64,000 nucleotides of DNA from Hippasteria phrygiana (lineage: Eukaryota; Echinodermata; Asteroidea; Valvatida; Goniasteridae), in NCBI GenBank assembly GCA_037893225.1, contig JAZGUH010000939.1, positions 1 through 64,000 of the forward strand, given 5' to 3'. A program made the translations under genes and the position numbers. The number at the start of each line of letters is the position of its first letter. Positions within the stretch are counted from its first letter, which is position 1. Positions 35,289 through 46,910 of this stretch are shown here, piece by piece. The notes under the pieces are model-generated. The model saw nothing but the letters and a program-made list of their open reading frames with translations, was not told the origin of the DNA and did no database searches.

Positions 35289-35526
35289 TACATGATTGAA
35301 AACTTTCTCAAATAATCTCACACCCAAAGACGGATGTCACATGAAATAACTGAATTAAATGTAATGATGGTTTTAATGATATGGTCAAAAAACACACTGT
35401 CCCAACCTGGTGGAATGACCCACATGCACTAAATGTAGTTTGAGCACTACTGTACACAGTAAAATTTGCACACGTATAACTTGTACAAAAATGTACTCGT
35501 ATATGTACCAAGTACATGGCACTTAC

Positions 35527-35607
35527 CAGCAGGAACATTAGGTGGGCTGTACATCACATGCAGCTTTATTTTATCATTCACCAGTAAATCTTCATGAGGC
35601 TTTGAAC
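35527..35607 (-). CDS. ALG1: ALG1 exon 2
   Basis: An 81-nt exon bounded by an acceptor ending TACAG and a strong GTAAGT donor (35521-35526). It encodes SKPHEDLLVNDKIKL, matching the ALG1 segment SKPHxELL that follows the first Rossmann strand. It takes two nucleotides to complete a codon from exon 1 and leaves one for exon 3. The exon sits about 100 bp outside the right end of the GGGTCATTCC foldback, so the giant inverted repeat narrowly misses it. Confidence 0.88.
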
Positions 35608-36130
35608 CTGTATTACATGTATAAAGAATAGACAAAAAATATTTCTTTAACTTCATGAAGAGACCAATATCCCAGAACCCACATTCCACCAGATATCAAT
35701 TTTGGATTTTGAAATCATATTTATTGCAAACAAAATCAAGATTTATTTTTGTATTTAAATCGGAATTGTTTGATTTAAATCGATTTTTTTATATATTTTT
35801 TTACCATTGTACCATTTGCATAAAACATTTGTTTTAAATAAGTCAATTTAAATGATCATCATTGAAAGTCAAGTACATGTATAACCACACACAAATGTTC
35901 ATGAAATCAGTACTGAAATCCCTTTCATTTATCATATTTTTTTCAAGAATACATTTTAGTTTGTCTTAAAATCTGTTACAGCATCACCATCATACTGCAC
36001 ATTTCTCATCCAAGTTGTTTCATCAATTGTTTCCTCCACCCTCCCCTACCCTCCCCCCTCCCCTACCCTACCCTACCCTACCCCCCCCCCCCCATCCCCC
36101 CACCCCCCATCCCCCCACATGAACACATAC
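35608..36130. other. Start of ALG1 intron 1, non-coding
   Basis: AT-rich with GATTTAAAT words (35750-35790) and a CCCTACCCTACCC/poly-C tract at 36040-36118. No gene. Confidence 0.5.
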
Positions 36131-36137
36131 TTATTAA

Positions 36138-36275
36138 CTCTTTCGCTACGGCGAGCCGCTCACAGCGGCTCGAAAAAAGCCTATTCCTGCCGGCAAGCCG
36201 CTCAGAGCGGCTCGTTGTAAACATTATGTAAAACAATTACGTCACAGCACCCATTATAATACCGTAGTGAAAGAG
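36138..36275. mobile_element. 138-bp TTAA MITE with two internal hairpins
   Basis: Left CTCTTTCGCTACGG, right CCGTAGTGAAAGAG, flanked by TTAA (36134-36137, 36276-36279). Two internal hairpins of the form GCCGCTCASAGCGGC. piggyBac-like by target site. Confidence 0.8.
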
Positions 36276-36279
36276 TTAA

Positions 36280-37670
36280 AGTGGGGGGATATCATTTGTT
36301 CCCCCACCCCCACTTTTTGTCGTCCCCGAATAAAAATTGTAGCCTATATTTGATTCTTTACATGTAGCTCAGAATAGTTGATTCAATTACTTGAAAATGA
36401 TGTTTATTAACGATGATCTTTTGTTCCCAAAAAAATTGGTTAAAGTGGTTAGAAATTGCCTCAGATCGCACCGCAGAGCATCTAGAATCCAAATTGTTTC
36501 GGCGCCATTAAGCAGGCCCCAAATCCCACGCCGTTAGGGCTTCGCGCTCGCATTAATTGTGAGCACAGTATGTCCTCCCCACCCCAACTTTTAAAGTTGG
36601 ACCCCCCCCCCCCCCCCCCCCCCCCCCTTTGGAAAAATCCTGGATCCGCCTATGTAAAGGTACATGCAGCTAGATTCACGCAAGCTGCCGTTTGTGGTGC
36701 ACTTCCGCATATTTTATGCCAGGGATACCAGTTGGTCTTGGCTGCAGGGCCGGAAAAAAATTGCGTGTCCGGGATCTGGGCCACGCTACAATTACATCAT
36801 GTACATTTGTACATATGTACAATAAACTTTGCCCAATTTCCGGACGCCGCCTTCTGCTTTATATTTCCAACGAGAATGTTTCCAAAGCGAACGTAGATCT
36901 ATTGTACAATGATGCACAGTACTAGTACATACATTTTCGTATAATCACACAGTAGATGTTCAATATGCTATCCATAACGCCACCACTGCAGAACATCGCA
37001 ATACCGCATGCATACACACTGTACTGCGGGATGGATGCTAGCAACAACACTAGACTCGCGCAGAGTCCAATAATACTGCTAAATTATCATTCGCTGTACA
37101 CGTGAATGCAGAGTGGCAATGCAGAAACATTGATCAAACTTTTTTTTATGGGGCCGGGACCGTGTACAGACCGGAGGATTTGTTGTCAAGCCGAAACTTT
37201 TTTCAAAAATATAGAAAAGCCGGAATTCCGGCTATAACCAGAAAACTGGCATCCATATGCTAATTTTGCATCAAAACTAAGACCGCTTTATCGACATCCG
37301 GAAACTCGCGAAATATTCCCCAAAACTGCTCGTATGGTTTAAGCATGCAGATTGACGGTGTTTTCTTAAATTTTGAAGCCGTTCTGAGGCAGAAGAGGGC
37401 ATCTTTGATTCATTCATAAATATTGCTTCGTACTTCAACAAAATTCCAATCTCTTTACTTTCTTTGGCATAAATTATCGCGGTGTTAATGAGCCAAGTTT
37501 TCGCCACTTTCATAAGTTTTTTGGCATCAAAATGGAGGTACACGTTGTATTGGGTGGTCTCCCATAGCTTGAAACTGCAAAAGAAATCAACTCCATGCTT
37601 TTTGGCTTTTCCGACACTGCCAGTCGGAAAAGGCCTTATTTTTGTTCTGATTTATTTTATATTTTTCTTT
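36280..37670. other. Intronic stretch without a recognised gene
   Basis: Contains a poly-C tract (36601-36627) and otherwise ordinary non-coding DNA. Short open frames have no recognisable domain. Confidence 0.5.
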
Positions 37671-37677
37671 CTTTTAG

Positions 37678-38800
37678 TTCTGACCAAAATCCTATAGACT
37701 TTGTACACGAATTTAGTCCGTAGCACTTTAGGTCTTAAAAAACCTCAGATCTTAACCAAACTTACCTCAAACATAGACCCTAAGCTGACATATGTCGAAG
37801 AGTGACGTCATGATGACGTCATCACGTGTCACGTGACGTCATCTTAAAGGTGCATTTTTCAAGGGCCCATATCTAGAGAACGGTATGTCTGATTTCTTTA
37901 AAACCTGGTATGTTGGTAGGCCAGCTCGTGTTATAGATCAAAATTTAGGTAACATCAAGATGACGTCATCATACGATTTTATAGAAATTTTTAAGTTTTT
38001 GAACTTCAAAGTTTCTTCAAGCCATATCTCACCAACAGAACATGCTAAATTCAAAAAAATTTTGTAATAGCTTTGTTAGCTATATTCTTTCACGTCAATG
38101 TAAAAAATGTGAGACGTCATCATGACGTCATTAAAAATGTACTTTTTTGAAACACATATAAGGGTAGGTCCGATCGTCTAAAAATTAGTGTCCAGGTAGA
38201 TAGTGCTACTAGCATGTTAAATCCGAGGTGACATCATGATGACGTCATCGGCTGATTTTCTATGATTTTTTTAGTTCTATCCCAAATCCCATAGACTTTG
38301 TACACGAATTTTGTAAGAGCCACTTTGGTCACTAAACAACATCAGATCTTAATCAGGCTTAACACAAACAGAGACCCTAGCTGAAAATGTATGCCAAAAC
38401 GTGACATCATGATGACGTCATCACGTGTCACGTGATGTCATCTTAAATGTGCATTTTTCAATGGCCCGTATCTAGAGAACCGTAGGTCCGATTACGCTGA
38501 AACGTAGTATGTTGGTAGGCAAGCATTTGTTGTTGATGAAAATTGAGGTGACGTCACGATGACATCATCATACAAAATTATAGTAATTTTAAAGTTTTTG
38601 AACCTTAAAATTTTCTTTAAGCCATAATTCATCAACAGAACATGCTAATATCGAAATTCTTTTTGTAATAGGTTTGTTAGGTCCTACATATGTAACAAAA
38701 AATGCAAAATATGTGCACCATCATAATGACTTCATCAAAGGCATAATTTCTCGTAAGACATGTAAATTGGTAGGTCCAATTGTCATGAAGCCTGGTGGGT
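37678..38800. repeat. Higher-order tandem repeat, about 600 bp period, rich in TGACGTCA
   Basis: 37678-38275 and 38276-38800 are diverged copies (shared CATAGACTTTGTACACGAAT, GTATGTTGGTAGGC). Each is made of two related halves of about 300 bp. TGACGTCA/TGATGACGTCATCA and CACGTG words recur, including GTGACGTCATGATGACGTCA near 37802. Confidence 0.75.
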
Positions 38801-40505
38801 AGGCAGACTTGTCACAAGCAAGCAAAAATCGCAGTGACATCATAAAAAAATAATGCGGAAAAGCCCTATGTTCTGTTCAGCGAAGAGACATACATGTAGA
38901 GTCCTAGTTTTACTTGGTTACCATTGCCGCCCTTGTGAAAACTTGTGCCCCGATAGCAAATTCGGGCCCGAAAAATGCCTGGTTTTGCCGAAAATCAAAA
39001 GAACGATCATGGCAGCGGTCGTTGGTGGCGCCCTCGTGGAGTATCTACATGTAATTTCACAGAAACCCCCATTCTTGGATTCATCCATTTCTCGCTCTCC
39101 TCAACAGCCAATCAGCTGGTAAGGAATAAATCTAAATTATTCAAGACCATCGGACGCCACTGGAAAACAGAAGTGGGCACTAGAACATTTACTATGTTCC
39201 TTTTTTTTTTTTTTTTAAATACATGCTTTAAATGTCTCCCTGGGTCTTATTCTTGGATAGCCTAGTGGATAAGACTATAAAATCTTACAGCAGAAAGTTT
39301 GTGATTCGAATCACAGGTGTTGTGATGTTTTTTCTTTATTGCCTATTAAAATATTACGTGGAATTATCCTTACTTTCAATAAATTTTGTCCAGATTTTTC
39401 CCCCCGTTATTTTCGGGTTGTTCTAAAACCCCCTCGAACCCAACGACCCCTCGACCCCCCTCGATGTACGTTCTGAGTCGGATCGTATCCCAAATCGAAA
39501 CCCGGAGTTCGAATACGGCCCCAGTTCGAATACGGCTCCAGTTAAGTTAGAATGCATGCTGCGCGCGGGCGCTGCACACATTATTTTACTGAACACGGAG
39601 GATCGAGGAACGGACTGAACTGAACTGAACTGAACTGGAAGAATTGAAGATTCACATCCTCACAAAGACAGGTAGGCCTTTTTTTTTTTTTATATTGTGT
39701 GACAAGCTGCATGAAGGAAGGAAATACAAAATGGGTAGATTTTCTGCAATAAACTTAGACAATCAGGTCGCAATCTGCCAACGTGATTTTCACAACGTGA
39801 ACTAAACATGTGATGCATGACTAAACGTTAGACAGACTTTTCTTGTGTATCGAGAATGTCTCACACACAAAATGGTCCCGAAAAAAAGCATAAGGCAAAA
39901 TATGCTAAAGCATAACTCGCTCTTTACAAAAGCTACAAATATGACATTGGAGCAGTCATTAGTATTATCTCTTTTCATTAACATCGACAAAAAAATCAAT
40001 AACGGATGAACAATTTTGGCGATATTGTTGAAAATGTAGAATGGTTACAAATCGGAACTGCATGACCTCCAGCGTGCAGTGCCCATTGCATGCATTCACT
40101 GACGCGTGCGTGATCCATGCGAACGTGATCCAACTCGACCGTTTGCGTGCCGTGCCACCGTACACCTGACCGGGTCCCGCGCACGGTAAGAGGTTTTGTT
40201 AGCGCATGGTCGAGAAACGACTACGTTTAGTTCCGCGTGACCTCATCAGTTTTTGCGCTTGTTTTATGTTTTCCTCGCTCATCCTAAACGTAATCACCTT
40301 GTTTACACGGATAGCGGTCGCAATACATGTAAGTAACAAACGGATAAAATCAACGAACATTGTTTACCAATTTTCGCTGCGTACCGTTTAGAGCTAATGA
40401 AACTCTATTATTGCCACACATTCTGCGACTTAACCCGCCACGTGCACACGCAAATACCCAAACATCGACGGGAAACCTGTGTTGAAAAAACCACGCGCTA
40501 CACAT
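38801..40505. other. Intronic stretch, no gene apart from a possible SINE
   Basis: Holds a poly-T run (39200-39216), CTGAA pentamers (39617-39640), another poly-T (39678-39690), and the tRNA-like segment listed separately. No exon recognised. Confidence 0.5.
39246..39330 (+). mobile_element. Possible tRNA-derived SINE head
   Basis: GGATAGCCTAGTGGATAAG resembles a pol III A box (TRGCNNAGTGG). 48 bp later TGATTCGAATCACAGG resembles a B box (GGTTCGANTCC). Spacing fits a tRNA-like promoter, but a cloverleaf is not convincing and no second copy was seen in the window. Confidence 0.4.
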
Positions 40506-40510
40506 CGCAC

Positions 40511-40592
40511 AGTCGAGTTGTCTCAACGGTCGAGTTGTCTCAACGGTCGAGTTGTCTCAACGGTCGAGTTGTCTCAACGGTCGAGTTGTCCG
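40511..40592. repeat. 17-bp tandem repeat, about five copies
   Basis: Unit GGTCGAGTTGTCTCAAC, virtually identical copies. Confidence 0.92.
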
Positions 40593-40819
40593 ACATCCTT
40601 GAATACGTCCTAATTACAACAATGGTATAATGGTATCTCATTGAATTTTCATCATTCATTTCTTACCTGTGAAATCTCCATTCAAAGTTTGACAGGAGTA
40701 CTTTAGCACGTGTCCGTGCTCGCCGAATATAAAAACAAGATTTTTGTGCTGCCAGCTCTACGCCTGCGTGTTTATAACCCTCTCGAGGGTGGTTACGCAG
40801 TATCAAAGCAGAAGCAGAA

Positions 40820-41520
40820 ACTGTTTGCCAATAGACTTAGTCGTTAATTTACCATATTTCATTCTACATACGTACGTACATATATGTATATGTTCAAGCA
40901 CCAGTCCACACACAAAAATACACTTGTTCATCACGGACTAGAACACTAGAGAGGTTTAGCAGCACGTATTACGCGAACGCCAATGCGAGCGCGTCCGACA
41001 TTTTTGGAGCGGCGGTCAAACTGAATAACGCGGGAGTTTGGACGCGCAATGAAACGTTTAGCCTGCACGTCACGACGGGTATCATGCACAACCACGGTGT
41101 TTTCAAACACGAAAGCTTCACAAGCAAGGGATTTTTTTGGACTTAGTTTGACCCAAAAAATCTTCAGTGTTTATTCAATGAGCTTTAATTCTCATAATAA
41201 AAATATTGATTGCAATGTCTACAAATGTTTTTAAAATGTTGCAATTACTCACGTTATGACCCAACGTGAACTTACCATTTCCACGTATTTGACGTCCGTG
41301 TGAAAGTCACGTACGTGAGTAACAATACGCTGGAATCGATGACGTCAGCAAAAGAACACACAATTTTCATGTTCGCATTCATGTAGAATGTGCTGCCTCT
41401 CTACTGTCTACGGAACGTACAATGAGAATTTAGTTGGCCAGTGGCCCACTGCATATGTAGATTTCAACAAATACGCTGCTTCCACAGTGCCCCGTGCATT
41501 GTGTAAATCGAATCGTGGTA
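40820..41520 (+). repeat. Dispersed repeat family F, copy 2, with an insertion
   Basis: Same landmarks as 1500-1950. The copy is interrupted at about 40947-41400 by DNA whose ends are inverted (AGAGAGG...GCAGCAC / GTGCTGCCTCTCT), a probable small MITE. Confidence 0.6.
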
Positions 41521-42557
41521 CTTCTTAACAAATTCTTTATACGTCATGCTGGGCCGCGTTGCCGTCAAACCAGCAGTCCCATGTACCAGTACAGAGGGAA
41601 GAAAAGAAAAGAAAGACAGCTCTACACCAAAGATAATTGTTGTATTTCATTTGCAGCAAACAGAACATTTTTTTGATAATCTAAGTTGAAATGGGAGAGA
41701 AAATGATAGTGACTGTCCGACTGAGAAAGCAAGAATACTGAGAAATGAGGATGTGAGCTTGTGAAAATAAAAGATTAGCAGAAAATGATGCAGGAAAAGA
41801 TGGATGTCAGAGAAAAGTAGGAAGGCAGTTCTATTATAACTGGAAGAGTAAATGAGTGATGTATATAGTAGTTTACTTGGTATCCATTTTATTTTAAACA
41901 AAAACCTGCAAAGTGTTACATATTGTAAGGAGCTCTCGAAACAAGGAAAAGAGCTCTGGAAATTGAAAAATGTAGCTCTGCTAAATTTTCGACCAGTCTG
42001 ACAAAGAGCTCTGGGAAAATAAAGTATTTTTTACACTGACCGAAATGAATTTTCTTTTCATGCAGGTGTTTTTTGTTCACTAAGGAGAGACTGGATGTAA
42101 AGAAGCATGAGTCAGAGAAGCTCAACTGTCGGTGGACACAGGGTACATGTACATGTACATGTATGTGTAAAATGAAGGTGGGCCGGCAATCGTTGGAAAA
42201 TCCTGAATTTCTTTTAAAATACTGTCCCCAATTAAAAAAATTTAGCTAGTCCACATTTTGTTTGCAATTGATTACACATCTGTGAAGGTGCAAGCCTGGT
42301 AGACTGGTTCCCCTGTCCTGACAATTCACCGATGTCTATAAATTGATCTGTCATGGAACCAGACTACCAGAACAGCATTTAAAACAAAAATGACACTGAT
42401 ATTTGACATAAAAAAGTAACCTGCAAATCCATCCATTTCTGGAAATTGAAGCAAAAGCAAATGCTGAATATTACCTTTAAAGTAAATGGTACAATGGAGA
42501 ATGAAAAAAAGGTGTTGCATTATGTTGGCCTTCTTGTCAATAGTAATTTTTATACAG

Positions 42558-42642
42558 GAGGTATTTATATTTGACGGAGGTGGAGGTGGCTAAAGATGGA
42601 CTGTGTATAGTTCATGCTTTACATGGGGGTTTACATGCATCA
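42558..42642 (+). CDS. OTU-type cysteine protease exon, piece 1 (DGxC nucleophile)
   Basis: After an acceptor-like TTTTTATACAG, the frame reads RYLYLTEVEVAKDGLCIVHA. DGLC matches the OTU catalytic D-G-x-C motif, which holds the nucleophile Cys. OTU proteases cleave ubiquitin chains; the substrate of this one is unknown. The piece ends in GLHAS, where a Penelope-like element is inserted at ATCA. It runs antisense to and inside ALG1 intron 1. Frame continuity with pieces 2-4 is the main evidence. Confidence 0.7.
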
Positions 42643-44292
42643 TCACAGACATCTACTATATCTCCCTCTGACTGTAGGACTGCCAGATTTTATCTCCTTC
42701 CAAAGATTCACAAGGCTGGCAACCCCGGTAGGCCCATTGTCTCTGGTAATGGTTCACCAACAGAACGTATCTCCCTGTTTATTGACAGTTTTCTCAAACC
42801 CCTTGTTCCACAGATGCCATCATACATCCATGACACCCCAGACTTCCTGCGCAAGCTGGAAGGAATCAAGAACAAGATTCCCAGCACAGCCATCATTGGT
42901 ACTTTTGACGTCTCATCCCTGTACACCAACATCCCCCACGAGGAAGGTATTCGTGCTTGTTCCTCGGCCCTGGCCAAGGCAGGACACACAACCCCACCCA
43001 TCAGTGATATTGGCACCCTCATGAGACTTGTACTAACCAAGAACAATTTTTCCTTCCTAGGTAAACACTATCTACAGGTACACGGTACAGCCATGGGTAC
43101 AGCCATGGGCACTCGCATGGCCCCCTCCTTTGCATGCCTCTTCATGGGCGACCTCGAAGAGCGCATGCTTGCCTCAGCACCATGTCGCCCCTGGGTATGG
43201 TGGAGATATATTGACGATGTATTTTTCATCTGGACCAGTGATCAGGACAGTCTGGAGACTTTCATTAATCACATTAATTCCTTCCACAGGACCATCAAGT
43301 TTACATCAGAGTATTCAGTGCATCAGACCAACTTCCTGGATGTCACCATCCGCAAGGAAGACAACTCGGTAACCACTGATCTGTATTCTAAACCCACAGA
43401 CACCCACCAGTACCTCCACTCCTCCAGCTGTCACCCCAGGCATTGCAAGACAGGCATAGCATTCAGCCAGGCACTCAGACTCAGAAGGATTTGTTCTAAT
43501 AATTCTGACTTTTCCCATCATGTACAGGTACTGAAGAATAACTTGGTTGCCAGGGGCCACAGCTCCCGCCAAGTTCAACGTGCTATCACCAGAGCCAAAT
43601 CTATCACCAGAGATTTGGCTCTCAAGGAAAAGACGCCTAGCACTAATGCCGACCCCAAGATTCCCTTGGTCACCACCTTTCATCCCAGTCTCCCTCCCCT
43701 TCGTAAAATAACTAACGACAACCATCATATCCTTCATACTTCAGATCGCCTTGCCCGTGCCGCCCCTGACAACCCAGTATTGGCTTATAGGCGCCCCCGC
43801 AATCTACGAGACCTGATTGTTCGAGCCGAGGTCCCCACCTTGGCTGCATCCCCTCCCATACAGCATGGTACTTTTAAGTGCGATTCCAGGTGTGTTGTTT
43901 GCCAGACTCACATGCTGGAGTCTGACTCCTTTTCTGGCCATTCATCTGGAACTACTCACAGAACCAATGGCAACATCACTTGCAACACCTCTAATGTCAT
44001 ATATCTCATTTCTTGCAGGGTTTGTGGTATCCAGTATGTCGGGGAGACCAAGAACACGCTCAAAAAGCGTTTCTATGGCCATCGGTCGACTGTGAACACC
44101 AAGAAAATGGACACCCCTGTTGGTCATCACTTCAACTTGCCTAACCATTCCATTTCTGATATGATTCTACAGGGCATAGAATCACTTCGCCACCGCAAGG
44201 ACTCAGTTCGCCTCAGCCGAGAGGAAGTTTGGATGAAACGTCTTCGGACTATTCAACCACATGGTCTCAACATCCAGGAAGGAAATGATTAA
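42643..44292 (+). pseudogene. PLE reverse transcriptase with GIY-YIG endonuclease, 5'-truncated
   Basis: An open frame of about 550 residues whose N-terminus is missing. RT motifs in order: FYLLPKIHK with GRPIVS, GTFDVSSLYTNIPHEEG (first Asp), GTRMAPSFACLFMGDLE, WRYIDDVFFIW (YIDD) and FLDVTI. A Cys-rich linker (FKCDSRCVVC) leads to a GIY-YIG domain: VIYLISCRVCGIQYVGE, KKRFYGHR (catalytic Arg), FNLPNHS, then EEVWMKRLRTIQPHGLN (catalytic Glu). This RT/GIY-YIG pairing is diagnostic of EN+ PLEs. An exact 12-bp tandem duplication (near 43086-43109) adds TAMG to the usual GTAMGTRMAPS. No stop interrupts the frame, which suggests a recent insertion. Confidence 0.92.
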
Positions 44293-44713
44293 CTTAAAAA
44301 ATTTTTCCCCCATTGTCATTTGTTTACAGATTATCCTCCTGGCATAACCCTCTTGGGGTCTCTTGGCCAAATGGTGTTGTCTTTCCATTTCCTGTTTATC
44401 CTTGCCACTTCTCTTTGTTCCTTTTCTTGCCCTATTACCACCTTCAATTCAACCCCCCCCCCCCCCCCCCCCCTAACCACACTCCTTTGTCCATTTCCCC
44501 AGCTTCAACCTTCATCTTAATCCCTCCCCTCCTCCATCCTTACCCTAATCACACCTCTTTGTTCCTGTCTTCCTGGCTGTCCTTTCCTCTCCCTTTGATG
44601 TTTACCCACTGCCTATCTGCCATGCTCCTTTGCATCCCTCTTTTGTGTTTCTCCACCCACCCCCTCATGCATGTGTGTTCCCTACATGTTTGTTTCTTGT
44701 ACTCTGTCATTCA

Positions 44714-44750
44714 CCTTTGAGAAAGAACTTGCTTAAGTTCGAAACGTCAG
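44714..44750 (+). ncRNA. Hammerhead-ribozyme-like motif at the PLE 3' end (degenerate)
   Basis: TTTGAGAAA, then a 6-bp stem GAACTT/AAGTTC with GCTT loop (44725-44740), then GAAAC and GTC. PLEs are known to carry hammerhead motifs (CTGATGA, stem II, GAAA). Here the CTGATGA core reads TTTGAGA, so it is probably non-cleaving. The copy at 59152-59410 has lost stem II. Confidence 0.4.
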
Positions 44751-44772
44751 GCCAGCTAATTTTTTGATATCA

Positions 44773-44910
44773 AAGGAAACTATCAAATGCATGGTCCTTG
44801 ACAAGTTTCTTCAGCATGCAGACAACTACATGCCATATTCTGCTATGAGTGCAGAGGGTACCCTTGCCCAGCTGGAGAGCTGGGCACAGACGGGAAAGTA
44901 TGGTAGTGAC
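44773..44910 (+). CDS. OTU-type protease exon, piece 2
   Basis: Continues piece 1 in frame after the PLE: KETIKCMVLDKFLQHADNYM, then AEGTLAQLESWAQTGKYGSD. This matches the helical part of OTU domains, where a YI/YM motif is followed by an aromatic W-x(3)-G-x-(W/Y) segment. It ends at the GTAGTGAC target of the first hAT-like element. The piece has no stop codon and a sensible amino-acid composition. Confidence 0.7.
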
Positions 44911-46902
44911 TAGGCCTGTTCCGGCCCGGATACCCGAATACCGGCGTCAATATCCGGTTCCATTTTTCCGGTTCGGGTACCCGAAACTTACGGTGAAAAA
45001 TTCAATGTAAGGTTTCATACCAAAAATAAATAAATAAATACAGAGAATTCGATCTATTTCAAACTCTGTTCCGACTCGAAAGACCGGAACCGCCCGGCGG
45101 TGTTTTGAAAACAATGCGTCAACAAAAATGCAGTGAATGGAAAGTATCAATAATGTGGTCGGCCAACGCTGTTTGTATCTTATCTATAGCTATCTTGTTG
45201 CTTATTATAGTCTGTCAATGGAAGTGAACTGCGGTTTACGCTGGGGCTAAACTAGCTCCGCGGTATGATAAAAGAGCGGGCGGGAGTAATATTGATCTTG
45301 AGAGAGTGAACGTTGCTCAGACACTGGGGCAGCGGGAATGGGAAGCGCTCTCCGTATTAGGCCTACGGGTACGTTAAAACAAAAACAATAAAAGGCTTTG
45401 CTTGGAGGAGGCTTTGCTTGGAGTATTAAATTTGTTTTATGGTGTGTGATTATTTTGGTGTCCGACTACATGTACATGTACATGTGCCCTGTCAACTCGT
45501 ACCCGAGTCAACTCGTACCCAGGTTAACTCGTACCCAGGCATGCCAGGTTAACTCGTACTCTGTGGATGATTTCATATTTAACCCCTTGTGTACGGAAGA
45601 CGCCAAAATGGCGCAAAAAACAAAAAACAGTACCACCAGGCCGGATGACGCCATTTGCCGCTATTTGTGCAATTTCAATCCATTGTTGGATTATTGTGTT
45701 ACGCTTGACTGCACTTAAGCAAAGGCCGGCGCGACACCCCGGCGCCTCCTGTAAATAACCGTACTCGAGGTCTTTATAAATATCTGAACCTTCTAAACGA
45801 TATTTTTATAGAGACTGAACGACAGGTAATGACTGCAGCTGTGAAAACGTCTTCAATGGAGAATGTCTGATATAATAGGTCAAATTTAACATAATTAATG
45901 TTAAACTTCAAAGGTCCTGGTGTCCCTGAAATAATTGAAATCAGTAATAAACACAAAGCCAAGATCGTAACTTTGCCTTAATAAGGCAGTTACACTACAC
46001 GACCCCCCATTTTTGTTCTTGTGCTGGATATTTTTCGCCGTCCCTGCGACAGAAGAACCGCACCAGTATAGAATCGCTTTGGACAAGGCTTTACCTCCTT
46101 TTTTTTACCAAGAAGATAGTGGCACGCTCCGTGCAGTCGCCCAATCACCGGCTATTACGAACGTTGTGATATCTGGCCGGCGCCGAACAACCAATAAGTC
46201 CATATGAAGAGCCATAGTAGACCAATCACGCAGTTCAGTGAGTCCACCTCGCACACGTGCCGTCCAATCAGCACACGGCACTCGCTCCCCCTGTGTGCAG
46301 TGCACGTGCGGCATGCAGTGCATGCATAGACTGGTTGCCGCATTTCCATCATGCCTTCTTTGGCACTTAGTGGGCGGCGCGGCGGGAACCAGTACAGCAT
46401 TGCTGCATTGAGCATGACACACGTGTTTTCATCACGGTAATAGGAAACCACGCACCGAAAGGAACTTGTAATCGCGAAGGGAACTTGTAAAAACAACGGA
46501 GGTTTCTTTAAAAAAATAGCGAATGTAAGTAGGCAAACAAATTACAAGCGTTTTTGACGGAAATATGTTATTGAGAGGCGTTTTGTGAAGACGGAAAATA
46601 CAACAGGATTATTTTTTTTATTGATTTTTTAATGTTTTTTTTTACTTGCCGATAAAAATGTTAGGGTCGCAGCCGTAAAAGTAGGGTAGATCGGGTAACC
46701 GGAAGCAAAACTATTTTTGCGGGGGCCTTTTAGCGGCTGCACGGTGCACACAAGGACATTACAAACCTTGCTCTATGTTTGTTTGTTTGTTTGTTTGTTT
46801 TTTTGTTTTTTTTTTAATGGTCCACTTTCGGGTACCCGAAAACCGAACCAGTGTGGCGTTCGGGTACCCGGATCCAAAATTACCCGTGAACGCACAGCCC
46901 TA
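44911..46902. mobile_element. hAT-like element A (1992 bp), 8-bp duplication, in the OTU exon
   Basis: TAGGCCTGTTCC at the left and ACAGCCCTA at the right, flanked by the exact 8-bp GTAGTGAC (44903-44910, 46903-46910). Subterminal GGGTACCCG words occur in both ends. No transposase. The interior holds AACTCGTACCC repeats (45485-45560), a right-truncated copy of the TTAA MITE (about 45583-45770) and a GTTT microsatellite (46779-46799). Confidence 0.93.
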
Positions 46903-46910
46903 GTAGTGAC

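Larger units (their letters stand above)
21795..35421. mobile_element. GGGTCATTCC foldback element split by the giant inverted repeat
   Basis: Left GGGTCATTCCACCAGGTTGG and, reversed, the same 20 bases at the right end. ACAT flanks both sides (21791-21794, 35422-35425). The 135 bp at 35287-35421 are an imperfect reverse copy of the left end. The element would be about 0.7 kb without the 12.9-kb insertion at 22373-35288. Relative of 16464-17643, sharing the GGACACGGTGTCC/TTACGTC words. Confidence 0.75.
42643..44768 (+). mobile_element. Penelope-like element (PLE), 5'-truncated, inserted in the OTU exon
   Basis: RT plus GIY-YIG frame and a pyrimidine-rich 3' UTR, ending CCAGCTAATTTTTTGAT. The 3' end is defined by a second copy at 59152-59410 that shares exactly this terminus. 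ATCA at 42639-42642 (or 42642-42645) and 44769-44772 may be a short target duplication. Removing the element with one ATCA joins the OTU frame precisely. The coding part has no good ATG, so the 5' end is missing. Confidence 0.88.

Noticed and set aside
40511..40592. CRISPR-like look of regularly spaced repeats
   Set aside because: Head-to-tail 17-bp tandem repeat without spacers in an animal intron.
42066..42142. Possible OTU upstream exon (FTKERLDVKKHESEKLNC)
   Set aside because: Open frame with AG/GT borders, but only 77 bp and its phase does not match the 42558 acceptor. Chance is not excluded.
44313..44720. 135-codon Pro/Leu/Phe-rich frame after the PLE ORF
   Set aside because: It is the pyrimidine-rich PLE 3' UTR. 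It recurs in the truncated copy at 59152-59410 without an RT.
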